Assembly (NCBI RefSeq): GCF_021310995.1
Contig: NZ_CP054150.1
Location: 62,001-126,000, forward strand
Direction: 5' to 3'
Source of the DNA: Agrobacterium vaccinii
Lineage (GTDB): Bacteria; Pseudomonadota; Alphaproteobacteria; Rhizobiales; Rhizobiaceae
Length of the DNA: 64,000 bases
Under the pieces are notes generated by a model, which worked only from the letters and a program-made list of their open reading frames with translations, was not told the origin of the DNA and ran no database searches. The position numbers and the translations under genes are program-made. This document shows positions 20,043 to 28,604 of this stretch, piece by piece (the stretch's first letter is position 1; each line of letters begins with the position of its first letter).

Positions 20043-21229
20043 GCGTTGCTCCCGCGCCTGAAAAGATTGCTGTCGATCAGCGCATCCAGCAGGATGGCGG
20101 CTGTGAAACCGAGAATGACTGTGGGGATTGTGCCCAGCAGAACGAGATCCATAGCCGTCTGGCCGATGCCCTGAAACACGAACACACCGAACCCGCCGCC
20201 GCCGATGAGGGCTGCGATGGTGGCAAGGCCGATATTTTGGACGAGAACGATGCGAATTCCGGTGAGAATGATCGGCAGCGCCAGCGGGAGATCCACTTTG
20301 ATCAGCCGCTGCGCGCTCGTCATGCCAAGACCACATGCCGCTTCGCGCACGGAATTCGACACGCCATCCAGACCGACGACAGTGTTGGAGACGACCGGCA
20401 GCAGTGAATACAAGAACAGCGCAACGAACGCTGGCGCCATGCCGATGCCGCGAATACCGAGGTCGGATGCGCCGGGGACATTGGCGGCAATCCAACCGAG
20501 CGGCGCGATCAGAAGGCCAAACAGCGCGATAGAGGGAATGGTCTGGACGATGTTGAGGCTGTTCAGCACACCGGCGCGGAGCTTCCGCACCTTGTAGCAG
20601 AGAACGCCGAGCGGAATTCCAACTAGAACGGCGGCGACAAGTGAGCCGATGGCGAGCTGGACGTGCCGGAAGGCTTCCGTCCAGAAAATATCGGCGCGGC
20701 TTTGATATTCCTTCAACAGGGAAAGATCGTTCCATTGCCCGGAGGCGAGCATGGTGCCGACAAGGGCGAGCGCGATGACAAGTAGCAGCACGCGAATGGC
20801 GGGTTTGGGATCGAGCCGTGCAATCGCGTCCGTCGCCATAACGATCAAACCCGCCATCAACAACCAGAAGCCGCTGGCCGGGGAAACGCGGGCGTACGTG
20901 TTTTCAGCGGGGGTAAGATGGGAGGCGGCAAGGCCAATTACGAATGCGAGGGTGGCAAGGCCAATCAGTGCCGAAACGAGCCTGAGTTTCGTTTCACTAC
21001 AAAAAAACGCCATCGCCGCTGCGGCTATGACGATCGCGATGAGGCCATATCCGGCAAGGGGCGGCAGCGCATCGAGAATGCCGCGCGTCTCGCCCTGGAT
21101 GATGCGGTTGGCGCGAAATGTTGCGAAAGGCAAAGCTACCAGAGCATAGATCAGCAATGCAGCGATCAGCGCCCCCACCTTGTCGGGCTTAAACGTCAGA
21201 CGTTCAGGGGCAGGGAGGGCGCGCTGCAA
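20039..21229 (-). CDS. yehY: Osmolyte-type ABC transporter permease, YehY-like (long form)
   Basis: At 396 residues this permease is much longer than a standard ProW domain because of an N-terminal block of extra membrane helices (residues 1-160), as in E. coli YehY. The C-terminal half holds the transporter domain, with VREAACGLGMTSAQRLIKVDLPLALPIILTG as coupling loop. It starts nine bases after the binding-protein stop and overlaps the ATPase by four bases. Together with its neighbours it forms an inner-membrane importer of the OsmF type, which in enterobacteria has low affinity for betaine and is stationary-phase induced; the same role here is inferred. Confidence 0.9.
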   Translation of the reverse strand: MQRALPAPERLTFKPDKVGALIAALLIYALVALPFATFRANRIIQGETRGILDALPPLAGYGLIAIVIAAAAMAFFCSETKLRLVSALIGLATLAFVIGLAASHLTPAENTYARVSPASGFWLLMAGLIVMATDAIARLDPKPAIRVLLLVIALALVGTMLASGQWNDLSLLKEYQSRADIFWTEAFRHVQLAIGSLVAAVLVGIPLGVLCYKVRKLRAGVLNSLNIVQTIPSIALFGLLIAPLGWIAANVPGASDLGIRGIGMAPAFVALFLYSLLPVVSNTVVGLDGVSNSVREAACGLGMTSAQRLIKVDLPLALPIILTGIRIVLVQNIGLATIAALIGGGGFGVFVFQGIGQTAMDLVLLGTIPTVILGFTAAILLDALIDSNLFRRGSNA

Positions 21230-21238
21230 AGTCGCCTC

Positions 21239-22156
21239 TTATTGTATGAGGCCGTTCTTCGTCAAAAAGTCCAGCGCCACGTTTTTCGCCTGTTCACCAC
21301 CGACCTGTACGCGACCGTTCAGTTCCTGAAGGGTCTTGAGATCGAGTTTTTCGAACACCGGCTTCAGCAGCTGCTCGATATTGGGATGTTCTTTTAGAAC
21401 CGCTTCGCGAATGATCGGTGCGGGCTGGTAGACCGGCTGGACATTCTTGTCGTCTTCCAGCACCACGAGACCGGACGGGGCAATGCCGCCATCCGTACCA
21501 TAGACCATCGCCGCATTGGCGTTGTTGGTCTGGTTGGCGGCTGCAGCAATAGTTGCTGCCGTATCACCGCCAGAGAGGGTGATGAGCTGATCGGACTTCA
21601 GCGTGAAGCCGTAGGTTTTCTGGAAAGCTGGCAGCGCGGCTGCGGAATTGACGAATTCCGACGACGCGGCAAGAACCATCTGGCCGCCACCAGAGACGTA
21701 TTTTCCGAGGTCGCTCAGCGTCTTCAGATTGTTCTTATCGGCAATATCCTTGCGGATGGCGATGCCCCAGGTGTTGTTGGCAGGCGAAGGTGCCAGCCAG
21801 ACGATCTTGTTGGCGTCGTAATCCAACGTCTTGGCCTCTTCATAGGCTTTCGCGGAGTCCTTCCAGAGCGGATCGTCGGCCTTTTCGAAGAAGAAGGCGG
21901 CATTGCCGGTGTATTCTGGATAGATATCGACCTCACCCGCTGTGATCGCCTTGCGAACGACTGGCGTTGCACCAAGCTGGATGCGGTCTGTCGTTTCGAT
22001 GTTGTTTTTGTTGAGAACAGTCAGAATGATGTTGCCGAGAACGCTGCCTTCGGTGTCGATTTTGGACGATACGACGACCTGGGCCTGTGCAATCGATGCA
22101 TAGAGGGCGAGCGCCAGTCCGGCGCCAGTCAGCTTCATCAAACGCTTCATCAACAA
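21239..22156 (-). CDS. osmF: Periplasmic osmolyte-binding protein, OsmF/YehZ-like
   Basis: This 305-residue OpuAC-type binding protein has a signal peptide (positive start MKRLMKL, hydrophobic core, AQAQ cleavage site). It continues with SKIDTEGSVLGNIILTVL, which aligns with the start of mature OsmF/OpuCC proteins, and has IYPEYTGNAAFFF and GGDTAATIAAAANQTNNANAAMVYGTDG. The start at 22156 or the ATG six bases later at 22150 would both work. It is the first gene of the importer, so the promoter is expected in 22157-22297. Confidence 0.9.
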   Translation of the reverse strand: MLMKRLMKLTGAGLALALYASIAQAQVVVSSKIDTEGSVLGNIILTVLNKNNIETTDRIQLGATPVVRKAITAGEVDIYPEYTGNAAFFFEKADDPLWKDSAKAYEEAKTLDYDANKIVWLAPSPANNTWGIAIRKDIADKNNLKTLSDLGKYVSGGGQMVLAASSEFVNSAAALPAFQKTYGFTLKSDQLITLSGGDTAATIAAAANQTNNANAAMVYGTDGGIAPSGLVVLEDDKNVQPVYQPAPIIREAVLKEHPNIEQLLKPVFEKLDLKTLQELNGRVQVGGEQAKNVALDFLTKNGLIQ

Positions 22157-22297
22157 TCTCCATGGAAACGGGTGCGGGCCGAGGGGAACGCGCTATGTCG
22201 ATGAAATCCATGTTCCCCAATTCAGTAGGCGGTAACGAAACCGAGAGCCAAATGGTTCCATGCGAATTTTAATTTATGCGTAGAGGCTAATTTGACT

Positions 22298-23335
22298 TCA
22301 GTCTGGTTTCCGGCGCGCATCTTTTCCCATGACAAGCGGCATCAACACAGAGAGGAAAAGCAGCCGCAGCACGTGGTGGGAACCGACATAGGCGGTGTCA
22401 GCATGCATCATGACAGCCATGGCGGCCATGGTTTCCAGACCGCCCGGTGAAAACGCAATCATGACCGTGTTGAGCGGCACGCCAGTCAGTCTCGACACGA
22501 ACACTGCAATCACAGAAGCGAGCAGCATAACGACAACCGTTACGACGCCGCCTGCGACGAAGGCCTTGCGCATGTCGCGCAGTGACGCACGGGAAAAGCG
22601 TGTGCCAATGAGGCTGCCGAGAACAATATAGGTGGGCTGGCTGAGCCAGTTCGGCACACCACCGCTGGTCAGGCCGGTAATATGGATGCCGATCGATACG
22701 GCGACACCACCTAGCAACAGCGCTGCCGGAAAGCGCCAGCGCATGAACAACCAGCCGACGGCCAAGGATGCCAGAATGGTAAGGCCCAGAACGACCGGAT
22801 GCATTGGTGCAGCCAGGATAGGTGGTTCAATGCTGATGAGATCGAGATATTCAACGATTAGGGGCACGGCGAGGGTGAGGGCCAGCACCCGTACGCTCTG
22901 GATGACGCTGACGGTTGCCAGATCGCTCTTGGTCTCCGCCGTCAGGCTGATGATGTAACTGAGGTGGCCAGGAGAGGCGCCCAGCATGGCCGTGGTGCGG
23001 TCGTAGCCAAAACCGCGCAAGACCCAGTAGGCGACATAAAGAAGAATGACGACGGTGACGAGAACAGCCAAGAAGCTGAGCGGCCATGCTTTCGCGGCAT
23101 CAATCACCTCCGGGGTTACGCTCGTGCCCATGGAAATGCCGACGATGACGAATGTAGCGTTGCGCAGCAGATTGGGCACCGAGAGCCGCAAACCCGCAAG
23201 TCCTGCAAGCGTGACAGCCAGTGCAGGGCCGCAGAGAAACGGAGCCGGAAAGTTGAGGGCGAACGCAACCAGAGCGCCGATGCTGCCGATTATGGCAGTG
23301 AGGATAAAACTCTGGAGGTCTGGCTTGATGATCAT
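22298..23335 (-). CDS. AbrB-family membrane protein (COG3180)
   Basis: This 345-residue protein is almost entirely hydrophobic, with about ten membrane segments. It has two similar halves, each with a short SPG motif between helices: GASPGHLSYI near residue 130 and AFSPGGLETMAAM near residue 295. This duplicated pattern is that of the AbrB-named membrane family, sometimes mislabelled ammonia monooxygenase. Its function is not established; it is not the DNA-binding AbrB. It lies 141 bases upstream of osmF on the same strand, so co-transcription is possible but not shown. Confidence 0.8.
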   Translation of the reverse strand: MIIKPDLQSFILTAIIGSIGALVAFALNFPAPFLCGPALAVTLAGLAGLRLSVPNLLRNATFVIVGISMGTSVTPEVIDAAKAWPLSFLAVLVTVVILLYVAYWVLRGFGYDRTTAMLGASPGHLSYIISLTAETKSDLATVSVIQSVRVLALTLAVPLIVEYLDLISIEPPILAAPMHPVVLGLTILASLAVGWLFMRWRFPAALLLGGVAVSIGIHITGLTSGGVPNWLSQPTYIVLGSLIGTRFSRASLRDMRKAFVAGGVVTVVVMLLASVIAVFVSRLTGVPLNTVMIAFSPGGLETMAAMAVMMHADTAYVGSHHVLRLLFLSVLMPLVMGKDARRKPD

Positions 23336-23419
23336 TGCAAATACTAAAGGAATCGAAGAGGCGAATTTCGGTTTCCAGTTGCACCTTTTGGGCCGCCACC
23401 GTCAACCTTCAAGCCGTGG

Positions 23420-23452
23420 AAAAAAGAAAACCCGCGAACGAGGTCCGCGGGT
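23420..23452 (-). terminator. Intrinsic terminator of rirA
   Basis: On the minus strand ACCCGCG pairs with CGCGGGT around a nine-base loop, followed by a TTTTCTTTTTT run. It starts 25 bases after the rirA stop and separates rirA from the AbrB-family gene. Confidence 0.85.
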
Positions 23453-23476
23453 CGAAAAATATCGCTGTTGTCTCGT

Positions 23477-23962
23477 TCAGGCTGCGGGCGCTGCCACCAC
23501 TGCGGCGGGACGGCGCTTGGCCATCGTGTCTTCCAGACCCAGCAGGAAGCTGATCTGTGGGCGTGCCTTGACGAGATCGTCAATGGAATATTGCGTCAGG
23601 ACATCGAAGAATGCGTTCAGCGCCTTGCGAAGTGCGGAGTTGAGGCCGCAGCTATCGACCAGTGGACACTCGACTGCACCATCTTCGAAGCACTCGGCCA
23701 TGGCAAAGCTGTCTTCGGTAACCTTGACGACGTCGAACAGGCTGATCTTGTCCGCCGCACGACCAAGCCTGACGCCGCCATTGCGACCACGAACGGTTTC
23801 GACCAGGCCAGCCTTGTTCAGCGGCTGAAGAATCTTGAACAGGAAGAGTTCCGAAACGCCGTAAGCCTTGGCGATCTCTGGAATGCGGCTGAGGTGGCCA
23901 TCGTTGGCAGCGCAGTACATCAACATGCGGACGGCGTAATTGGTCTGTTTGGTCAAACGCAT
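23477..23962 (-). CDS. rirA: Rrf2-family iron-responsive regulator RirA
   Basis: RirA is the iron-sulphur-sensing repressor of iron uptake genes in rhizobia, binding TGA-N9-TCA (IRO) sites when iron is sufficient. The 161-residue protein has the Rrf2 start MRLTKQTNYAVRML, the helix-turn-helix with AKAYGVSELFLFKILQ, and GLVETVRGRNGGVRL as wing. Three cysteines at residues 91, 99 and 105 are the conserved cluster ligands. A near-consensus Irr box lies 50-66 bases upstream, in line with reported repression of rirA by Irr in A. tumefaciens at low iron. It is divergent from the iron-binding protein gene. Confidence 0.94.
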   Translation of the reverse strand: MRLTKQTNYAVRMLMYCAANDGHLSRIPEIAKAYGVSELFLFKILQPLNKAGLVETVRGRNGGVRLGRAADKISLFDVVKVTEDSFAMAECFEDGAVECPLVDSCGLNSALRKALNAFFDVLTQYSIDDLVKARPQISFLLGLEDTMAKRRPAAVVAAPAA

Positions 23963-24011
23963 GCTGGTCTCCTAACTCCTGTAATGTGGAGTTATATAGT
24001 CGCTTTTACAG

Positions 24012-24028
24012 TTTAGAACAATTCCAGA
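24012..24028. promoter_or_regulatory. ICE-like Irr operator in the rirA promoter region
   Basis: TTTAGAA, three spacer bases, then TTCCAGA. The ICE consensus is TTTAGAA-N3-TTCTAAA, so 12 of the 14 fixed positions match and the left half is exact. It lies 50-66 bases before the rirA start. Irr binding here would repress rirA during iron limitation. Confidence 0.65.
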
Positions 24029-24093
24029 AATTAAAAATTCTCTAACGGAATTTTCAAACTCAAAATTGCCCCGTTGACCGCCCATTCGATTCA

Positions 24094-24108
24094 TGAACAA
24101 ACAACTCA
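24094..24108. promoter_or_regulatory. IRO-like RirA operator before the iron-binding protein gene
   Basis: An exact TGA-N9-TCA, the IRO-box core reported for rhizobial RirA targets, lies 29-43 bases before the ATG at 24137. A six-base core match has about a 4% chance of occurring somewhere in a gap this size, so position and gene context carry the weight. RirA binding here would repress the iron-binding protein when iron is sufficient. Confidence 0.5.
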
Positions 24109-24136
24109 AGAATCCAACTTATCGGAGGCATTCCCC

Positions 24137-25186
24137 ATGGCAAGGACGAAATCCATCATTTGTGCGATTGCGGCGACGGCATCGGTTGTTAGTTGCGGAA
24201 TGTCCACAGCTTTTGCGGGTGGGGAGGTCAACGTCTACTCCTATCGCCAGCCGGAGTTGATCCAGCCGTTGCTGGATGCCTTCACTAAGGAAACCGGTAT
24301 CGAGACCAATGTGCTGTTTCTGGACAAGGGACTGGTCGAGCGCATTCAGGCCGAGGGCGTCAATTCGCCCGCCGATATTCTGCTGACCGTCGATATCGCC
24401 CGTCTGGTCGAGGCAAAGGAAGGCAAGGTTACACAGCCCGTCTTGAATGATCCGGTCATCGAAAAGGACATTCCCGCTAATTTGCGTGATCCAGAAGGCG
24501 AGTGGTTCGGACTGACGACCCGCGGGCGTGTGGTCTATGCCTCCAAGGAGCGCGTTACGCAGAAAGACATCACCTACGAGGAGCTTGCCGACCCGAAGTG
24601 GAAGGGCAAAATCTGCATTCGTGATGGCCAGCACTCTTATAACATCGCGCTGTTTGCATCCATGATCGCTCATCATGGTGTGGATTACACACGCACATGG
24701 TTGACCGCGCTCAAGAACAATCTGGCCCGCAAGCCCGATGGGACGGATCGCAGCCAGGCGAAATCGATCTATTCCGGTGAATGCGATATCGCTCTCGGCA
24801 ACACCTATTACGTCGGGCTCATGCTGACCAACGAGCAGGAGCCGGAGGAAAAGGTCTGGGGTAATGCTGTTCGCGTTATTTTCCCGAATGCGCAGGATCG
24901 TGGCACACACGTCAATATTTCCGGTGTGGCAATGACCAAATATGCGCCCAACAAGGACAATGCCCTGAAGCTGATGGAATTCCTTGCATCCGGTGAAGCG
25001 CAGGAAATCTATGCCAAGCAGGTGTTTGAGTATCCCGTTTTGCCTGGCGCTCAGCCCTCAGACGTCGTGAAGAACTTCGGACCGATCAAGCCCGATACAT
25101 TGTCGCTGACGGAAATTGCCGCTCACCGTAAGGAAGCATCCGAACTGGTGGACGAAGTTGGCTTTAATGATGGTCCGTCGAACTAG
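24137..25186 (+). CDS. Periplasmic ferric-iron-binding protein of an ABC importer (FbpA/FutA type)
   Basis: This 349-residue protein (start ATG 24137, TCGGAGG ribosome binding site) has a signal peptide ending TAFA-GG and the family-1 binding-protein fold, beginning VNVYSYRQPELIQPLLDAF. It keeps the paired tyrosines in ALGNTYYVGLM that bind Fe3+ in FbpA/FutA proteins. The divergent rirA gene and the IRO-like site upstream support an iron-uptake role. No permease or ATPase gene follows: the next gene, irr, is convergent. The membrane partners must be encoded elsewhere. Confidence 0.88.
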   Translation: MARTKSIICAIAATASVVSCGMSTAFAGGEVNVYSYRQPELIQPLLDAFTKETGIETNVLFLDKGLVERIQAEGVNSPADILLTVDIARLVEAKEGKVTQPVLNDPVIEKDIPANLRDPEGEWFGLTTRGRVVYASKERVTQKDITYEELADPKWKGKICIRDGQHSYNIALFASMIAHHGVDYTRTWLTALKNNLARKPDGTDRSQAKSIYSGECDIALGNTYYVGLMLTNEQEPEEKVWGNAVRVIFPNAQDRGTHVNISGVAMTKYAPNKDNALKLMEFLASGEAQEIYAKQVFEYPVLPGAQPSDVVKNFGPIKPDTLSLTEIAAHRKEASELVDEVGFNDGPSN

Positions 25187-25206
25187 CGAGCAGCAAAGCA
25201 GCTGGG

Positions 25207-25231
25207 GAGTGCCGTTTTCAAAGCGGCACTC
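25207..25231. terminator. Hairpin between the convergent iron-binding protein gene and irr
   Basis: GAGTGCCG at 25207-25214 pairs exactly with CGGCACTC at 25224-25231 around a nine-base loop, centred between the two stop codons. The T-run is missing, so efficiency is uncertain. Confidence 0.55.
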
Positions 25232-25243
25232 GACGTGAAGTGA

Positions 25244-25663
25244 TCAGCGGCGCTTGCGGCGCAGGCGAATGACCACGTCCACATGGGCAATTTCCATGCC
25301 TTCAGGCGGCTCCGGCAGATTGCCGATTTGCAGATTGTTGACCGGAATATCGAGCACTTCGTTTTCACCTTCGACAAAGAAGTGATGGTGATCCGAAACA
25401 TTGGTGTCGAAATAGGTTTTTGCACCCTCGACCGCCAGAACGCGAATGAGACCTGCCTCGGTGAACTGGTGCAGCGTGTTGTAAACCGTCGCAAGCGAGA
25501 TGGGGACACCAGCAGTCACTGCCTCATCATGCAATTCCTCGACGGTCAGGTGACGGTCACCCTTGGCAAACAGAAGGTCGCCCAGCGCGACGCGTTGGCG
25601 CGTCGGGCGCAGGCCGAAACGGCGCAACCGTGTTCCAATGTCCAATGTGGCGTCAAATGCCAT
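25244..25663 (-). CDS. irr: Fur-family iron response regulator Irr
   Basis: Irr is a haem-status-sensing regulator that acts at low iron, binding ICE boxes and repressing iron-storage and iron-consuming genes. From the ATG at 25663 (GGGGCAG ribosome binding site) it is 139 residues: a DNA-binding region with GLRPTRQRVALGDLL and SLATVYNTLHQFTEAGL, then the HHH motif at residues 92-94 that binds haem in rhizobial Irr. The cysteine-proline haem motif of Bradyrhizobium Irr is absent, as is normal in this family group. A longer frame to 25771 lacks similarity and is unlikely. The 300-base gap to fabA (25664-25963) must hold both divergent promoters; I could not place them. Confidence 0.93.
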   Translation of the reverse strand: MAFDATLDIGTRLRRFGLRPTRQRVALGDLLFAKGDRHLTVEELHDEAVTAGVPISLATVYNTLHQFTEAGLIRVLAVEGAKTYFDTNVSDHHHFFVEGENEVLDIPVNNLQIGNLPEPPEGMEIAHVDVVIRLRRKRR

Positions 25664-25963
25664 ACAATGCTGCCCCAAGCGGTAAATAAAACCCAATCGA
25701 AGTAGCATATAACTTTTACGCGCAGTCCTTTCAATAGTTTCCGGTGTGGCGGGCGCGGCAATTGGCTGCAAACCGGTGCTTTTTGCAATTTTCCTCTGGT
25801 TCCTGTCTTACGCTTCCTGTATGCGGGCGCCATATTGAGGCAAGGCTTCGACGGAAGACATGAAGGTTTCCAAATGCAAGTTGCCCTTGTGGCGCTTCAT
25901 TTTAAACCTAACTTGATCTACAGAAGTCGTGCAACGAACAGTCAACGGGGAAACGGAAGCGAT

Positions 25964-26479
25964 ATGGCAACGAGGCAATCCAGCTATAACTATGAGGAAA
26001 TTCTCGCATGCGGACGTGGCGAGTTGTTCGGCCCGGGCAATGCACAGCTTCCTCTGCCTCCTATGCTTATGGTTCACCGCATCACTGAAATTTCCGAAAC
26101 CGGCGGCGCCCACGACAAGGGCTTCATCCGCGCGGAATACGACGTCTCGCCGGATGACTGGTATTTCCCATGCCACTTTCAGGGCAACCCTATCATGCCA
26201 GGCTGCCTCGGTCTCGACGGCATGTGGCAGTTGACGGGCTTCTTCCTCGGCTGGCTGGGTGAAGAAGGTCGCGGCATGGCGCTGTCCACCGGCGAAGTGA
26301 AGTTCAAGGGCATGGTTCGCCCTGAAACCAAGCTCTTGCAATACGGCATCGATTTCAAGCGCGTCATGCGCGGTCGCCTTGTGCTCGGCACCGCCGATGG
26401 CTGGCTGAAGGCCGATGGCGAAACCATTTATCAAGCGTCTGACCTGCGTGTCGGCCTGTCGAAAGAAAAGACCGCCTGA
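25964..26479 (+). CDS. fabA: 3-hydroxydecanoyl-ACP dehydratase/isomerase FabA
   Basis: FabA dehydrates 3-hydroxydecanoyl-ACP and isomerises the trans-2 product to cis-3-decenoyl-ACP, the branch point for unsaturated fatty acids. The 171-residue protein from the ATG at 25964 has the family length and the catalytic pair His71 (in [14 protein letters not shown]) and Asp85 (in GLDGMWQL), one residue off E. coli numbering. A longer frame to 25835 is not needed. It is followed by fabB and fabI, the classical anaerobic unsaturated fatty acid set. Confidence 0.97.
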   Translation: MATRQSSYNYEEILACGRGELFGPGNAQLPLPPMLMVHRITEISETGGAHDKGFIRAEYDVSPDDWYFPCHFQGNPIMPGCLGLDGMWQLTGFFLGWLGEEGRGMALSTGEVKFKGMVRPETKLLQYGIDFKRVMRGRLVLGTADGWLKADGETIYQASDLRVGLSKEKTA

Positions 26480-26508
26480 TCCCTGACGTTTGAAACGGGC
26501 GGTTTTTT
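26471..26508 (+). terminator. Stem-loop with T-run after fabA, terminator or attenuator before fabB
   Basis: ACCGCC at 26471-26476, overlapping the last fabA codons, can pair with GGCGGT at 26498-26503, followed by five more T. A smaller hairpin GGGCG/CGCCC overlaps it at 26497-26513. It would reduce read-through into fabB, so fabB may also have its own promoter. Confidence 0.55.
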
Positions 26509-26556
26509 CGCCCAAAACAGACACGTCAGTCGGCAAACACAGAAAAGGTCAACTTT

Positions 26557-27780
26557 ATGAGAAGAGTTGTAGTCACCGGCCTCGGTATTGTTTCATCCAT
26601 CGGCAGCGATGCCGCAGAGGTTACGGCGTCCTTGAGAGATGCAAAGTCGGGAATTTCGTTCTCGCCGGATTTTGCCGAGCATGGCTTCAAATGCCAGGTC
26701 TGGGGCAAGCCGTCTCTCGACCCGACCGATCTGGTTGACCGTCGCGCCATGCGCTTCCTGTCCCAGGGCGGTGCGTGGAACCATGTGGCCATGAAGCAGG
26801 CGATTGCAGACTCCGGTCTGGAAGAGAGCGTCATCAGCGGCAACGAGCGCACCGGCATCATCATGGGCTCGGGCGGTCCGTCCACCCGCACCATCGTTGA
26901 AGCCTCCGACATCACGCTGAAGAACAACAGCCCCAAGCGCATCGGCCCGTTTGCCGTGCCGAAGGCCATGTCGTCCACAGCATCCGCGACGCTTGCCACC
27001 TGGTTCAAGATTCACGGCGTCAACTATTCCATCTCCTCGGCCTGCTCGACATCGGCGCACTGCATCGGCAATGCCGCTGAAATGATCCAGTGGGGCAAGC
27101 AGGACGTGATGTTTGCTGGCGGACACGAAGACCTCGACTGGTCCATGTCGAACCTGTTCGATGCCATGGGTGCCATGTCGTCCAAGTATAACGACACGCC
27201 ATCGGTCGCCTCTCGCGCCTATGACGTCAACCGCGATGGCTTCGTCATCGCTGGCGGTGCCGGCGTTCTGGTTCTGGAAGAACTGGAACATGCCAAGGCA
27301 CGCGGCGCCAAGATTTACGCAGAAATCGTCGGTTACGGGGCAACATCGGATGGTTACGACATGGTCGCGCCATCGGGCGAAGGCGCCATCCGCTGCATGC
27401 GTCAGGCGCTGGCAACGGTGAAGGGCGATGTCGATTACATCAACACCCACGGCACATCCACACCCGTTGGCGACAGCAAGGAAGTCGGCGCGATCCGCGA
27501 AGTGTTCGGCGACAAAATCCCGCATGTGCAGTCGACCAAGTCGCTCACCGGCCACTCGCTGGGTGCCGCAGGCGTTCAGGAATCCATCTACGGTCTTTTG
27601 ATGATGCAGGAACGTTTCATCGGCAAAAGCGCCCATATCGAAACGCTCGATCCGGAATTCGAAGGCGTGCCAATCGTTCGCGAACGCATCGACAATGCCA
27701 AGATCGATACGGTTCTGTCGAACTCCTTTGGCTTCGGCGGCACCAACGCCACGCTCGTCTTCCAGCGCTACAACGGATAA
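26557..27780 (+). CDS. fabB: 3-oxoacyl-ACP synthase I FabB
   Basis: FabB elongates acyl-ACPs, including the cis-3-decenoyl-ACP made by FabA, with malonyl-ACP. The 407-residue thiolase-fold protein has the KAS I triad: Cys163 in [11 protein letters not shown], His298 in [11 protein letters not shown] and His333 in [12 protein letters not shown], with Lys328 just before it. The C-terminal [15 protein letters not shown] is also conserved. It starts 77 bases after fabA and ends six bases before fabI. Confidence 0.97.
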   Translation: MRRVVVTGLGIVSSIGSDAAEVTASLRDAKSGISFSPDFAEHGFKCQVWGKPSLDPTDLVDRRAMRFLSQGGAWNHVAMKQAIADSGLEESVISGNERTGIIMGSGGPSTRTIVEASDITLKNNSPKRIGPFAVPKAMSSTASATLATWFKIHGVNYSISSACSTSAHCIGNAAEMIQWGKQDVMFAGGHEDLDWSMSNLFDAMGAMSSKYNDTPSVASRAYDVNRDGFVIAGGAGVLVLEELEHAKARGAKIYAEIVGYGATSDGYDMVAPSGEGAIRCMRQALATVKGDVDYINTHGTSTPVGDSKEVGAIREVFGDKIPHVQSTKSLTGHSLGAAGVQESIYGLLMMQERFIGKSAHIETLDPEFEGVPIVRERIDNAKIDTVLSNSFGFGGTNATLVFQRYNG

Positions 27781-27786
27781 TTGCCC

Positions 27787-28593
27787 ATGAACGGCATCAT
27801 GCAGGGAAAGCGCGGCCTCATCATGGGTGTCGCAAACAATCACTCTATCGCCTGGGGCATCGCCAAGGCGGTGGCTGCTCAGGGCGCAGAACTGGCCTTC
27901 ACCTATCAGGGCGAAGCGCTGGGCAAGCGTGTGAAGCCGCTTGCGGCGGAAGTCGGCTCTGACTTCATCGTACCCTGCGACGTGGAAGACATCGCCTCGG
28001 TGGATGCCCTGTTCGAAACTGTGCGTGAACGCTGGGGTTCCATAGATTTCGTGGTCCATGCTATCGGCTTTTCCGACAAAAACGAATTGAAGGGGCTTTA
28101 CGCCAACACCACGCGCGAAAACTTCAGCCGCACGATGGTCATCTCCTGCTTCTCGTTCACTGAAATCGCCAAGCGTGCCGCCGAACTGATGACCGATGGC
28201 GGCTCGATGTTGACGCTGACCTATAATGGTTCGCAGCGTGTGATCCCAAACTACAACGTCATGGGGGTGGCAAAGGCGGCTCTCGAAGCGTCCGTGCGTT
28301 ATCTGGCTGCCGACTATGGCCCGAAGGGCATCCGCGTCAACGCCATCTCCGCAGGTCCGGTTCGCACGCTTGCCGGTGCCGGTATTTCGGATGCGCGCGC
28401 CATATTCTCGTGGAACCAGAAGAACGCACCGATGCGTCGTACGCCTGATATTGATGATATCGGCGGTTCCGCGCTGTATCTCCTGTCGAACCTGTCACGT
28501 GGTGTCACCGGTGAGTGCCACTATGTCGACGGCGGTTTCAACATCACCTCGATCCCGACGCTCGAAGTGCTCTACAACGCTGACAGCGAGTAA
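27787..28593 (+). CDS. fabI: Enoyl-ACP reductase FabI (NADH)
   Basis: FabI completes each elongation cycle by reducing enoyl-ACP; it is the triclosan and diazaborine target. From the ATG at 27787 it is 268 residues, with the nucleotide-binding GVANNHSIAWGIAKA characteristic of FabI rather than ordinary short-chain dehydrogenases. The catalytic residues are Tyr146, Tyr156 and Lys163, the same numbers as in E. coli. The C-terminal GGFNITSI is also typical. A TTG at 27781 is a less likely start. Rhizobia often encode more than one FabI; only this copy is in the window. Confidence 0.95.
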   Translation: MNGIMQGKRGLIMGVANNHSIAWGIAKAVAAQGAELAFTYQGEALGKRVKPLAAEVGSDFIVPCDVEDIASVDALFETVRERWGSIDFVVHAIGFSDKNELKGLYANTTRENFSRTMVISCFSFTEIAKRAAELMTDGGSMLTLTYNGSQRVIPNYNVMGVAKAALEASVRYLAADYGPKGIRVNAISAGPVRTLAGAGISDARAIFSWNQKNAPMRRTPDIDDIGGSALYLLSNLSRGVTGECHYVDGGFNITSIPTLEVLYNADSE

Positions 28594-28604
28594 GGCCCGT
28601 CATA

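Noticed and set aside
20043..20735. N-terminal extension of the YehX-like ATPase frame
   Set aside because: The extra residues are an out-of-frame reading of the YehY permease gene. The ATG at 20042 starts a normal OpuCA-type ATPase.
25836..25850. RirA box before irr or fabA (TGA-N9-TCG)
   Set aside because: One of the six conserved bases is wrong and the distance to either start is not convincing.
26593..28059. Long minus-strand open frame (488 codons) opposite fabB and fabI
   Set aside because: It lies entirely antisense to two well-supported enzymes with intact catalytic residues, has no recognisable motif, and such long shadow frames are expected in GC-rich DNA.
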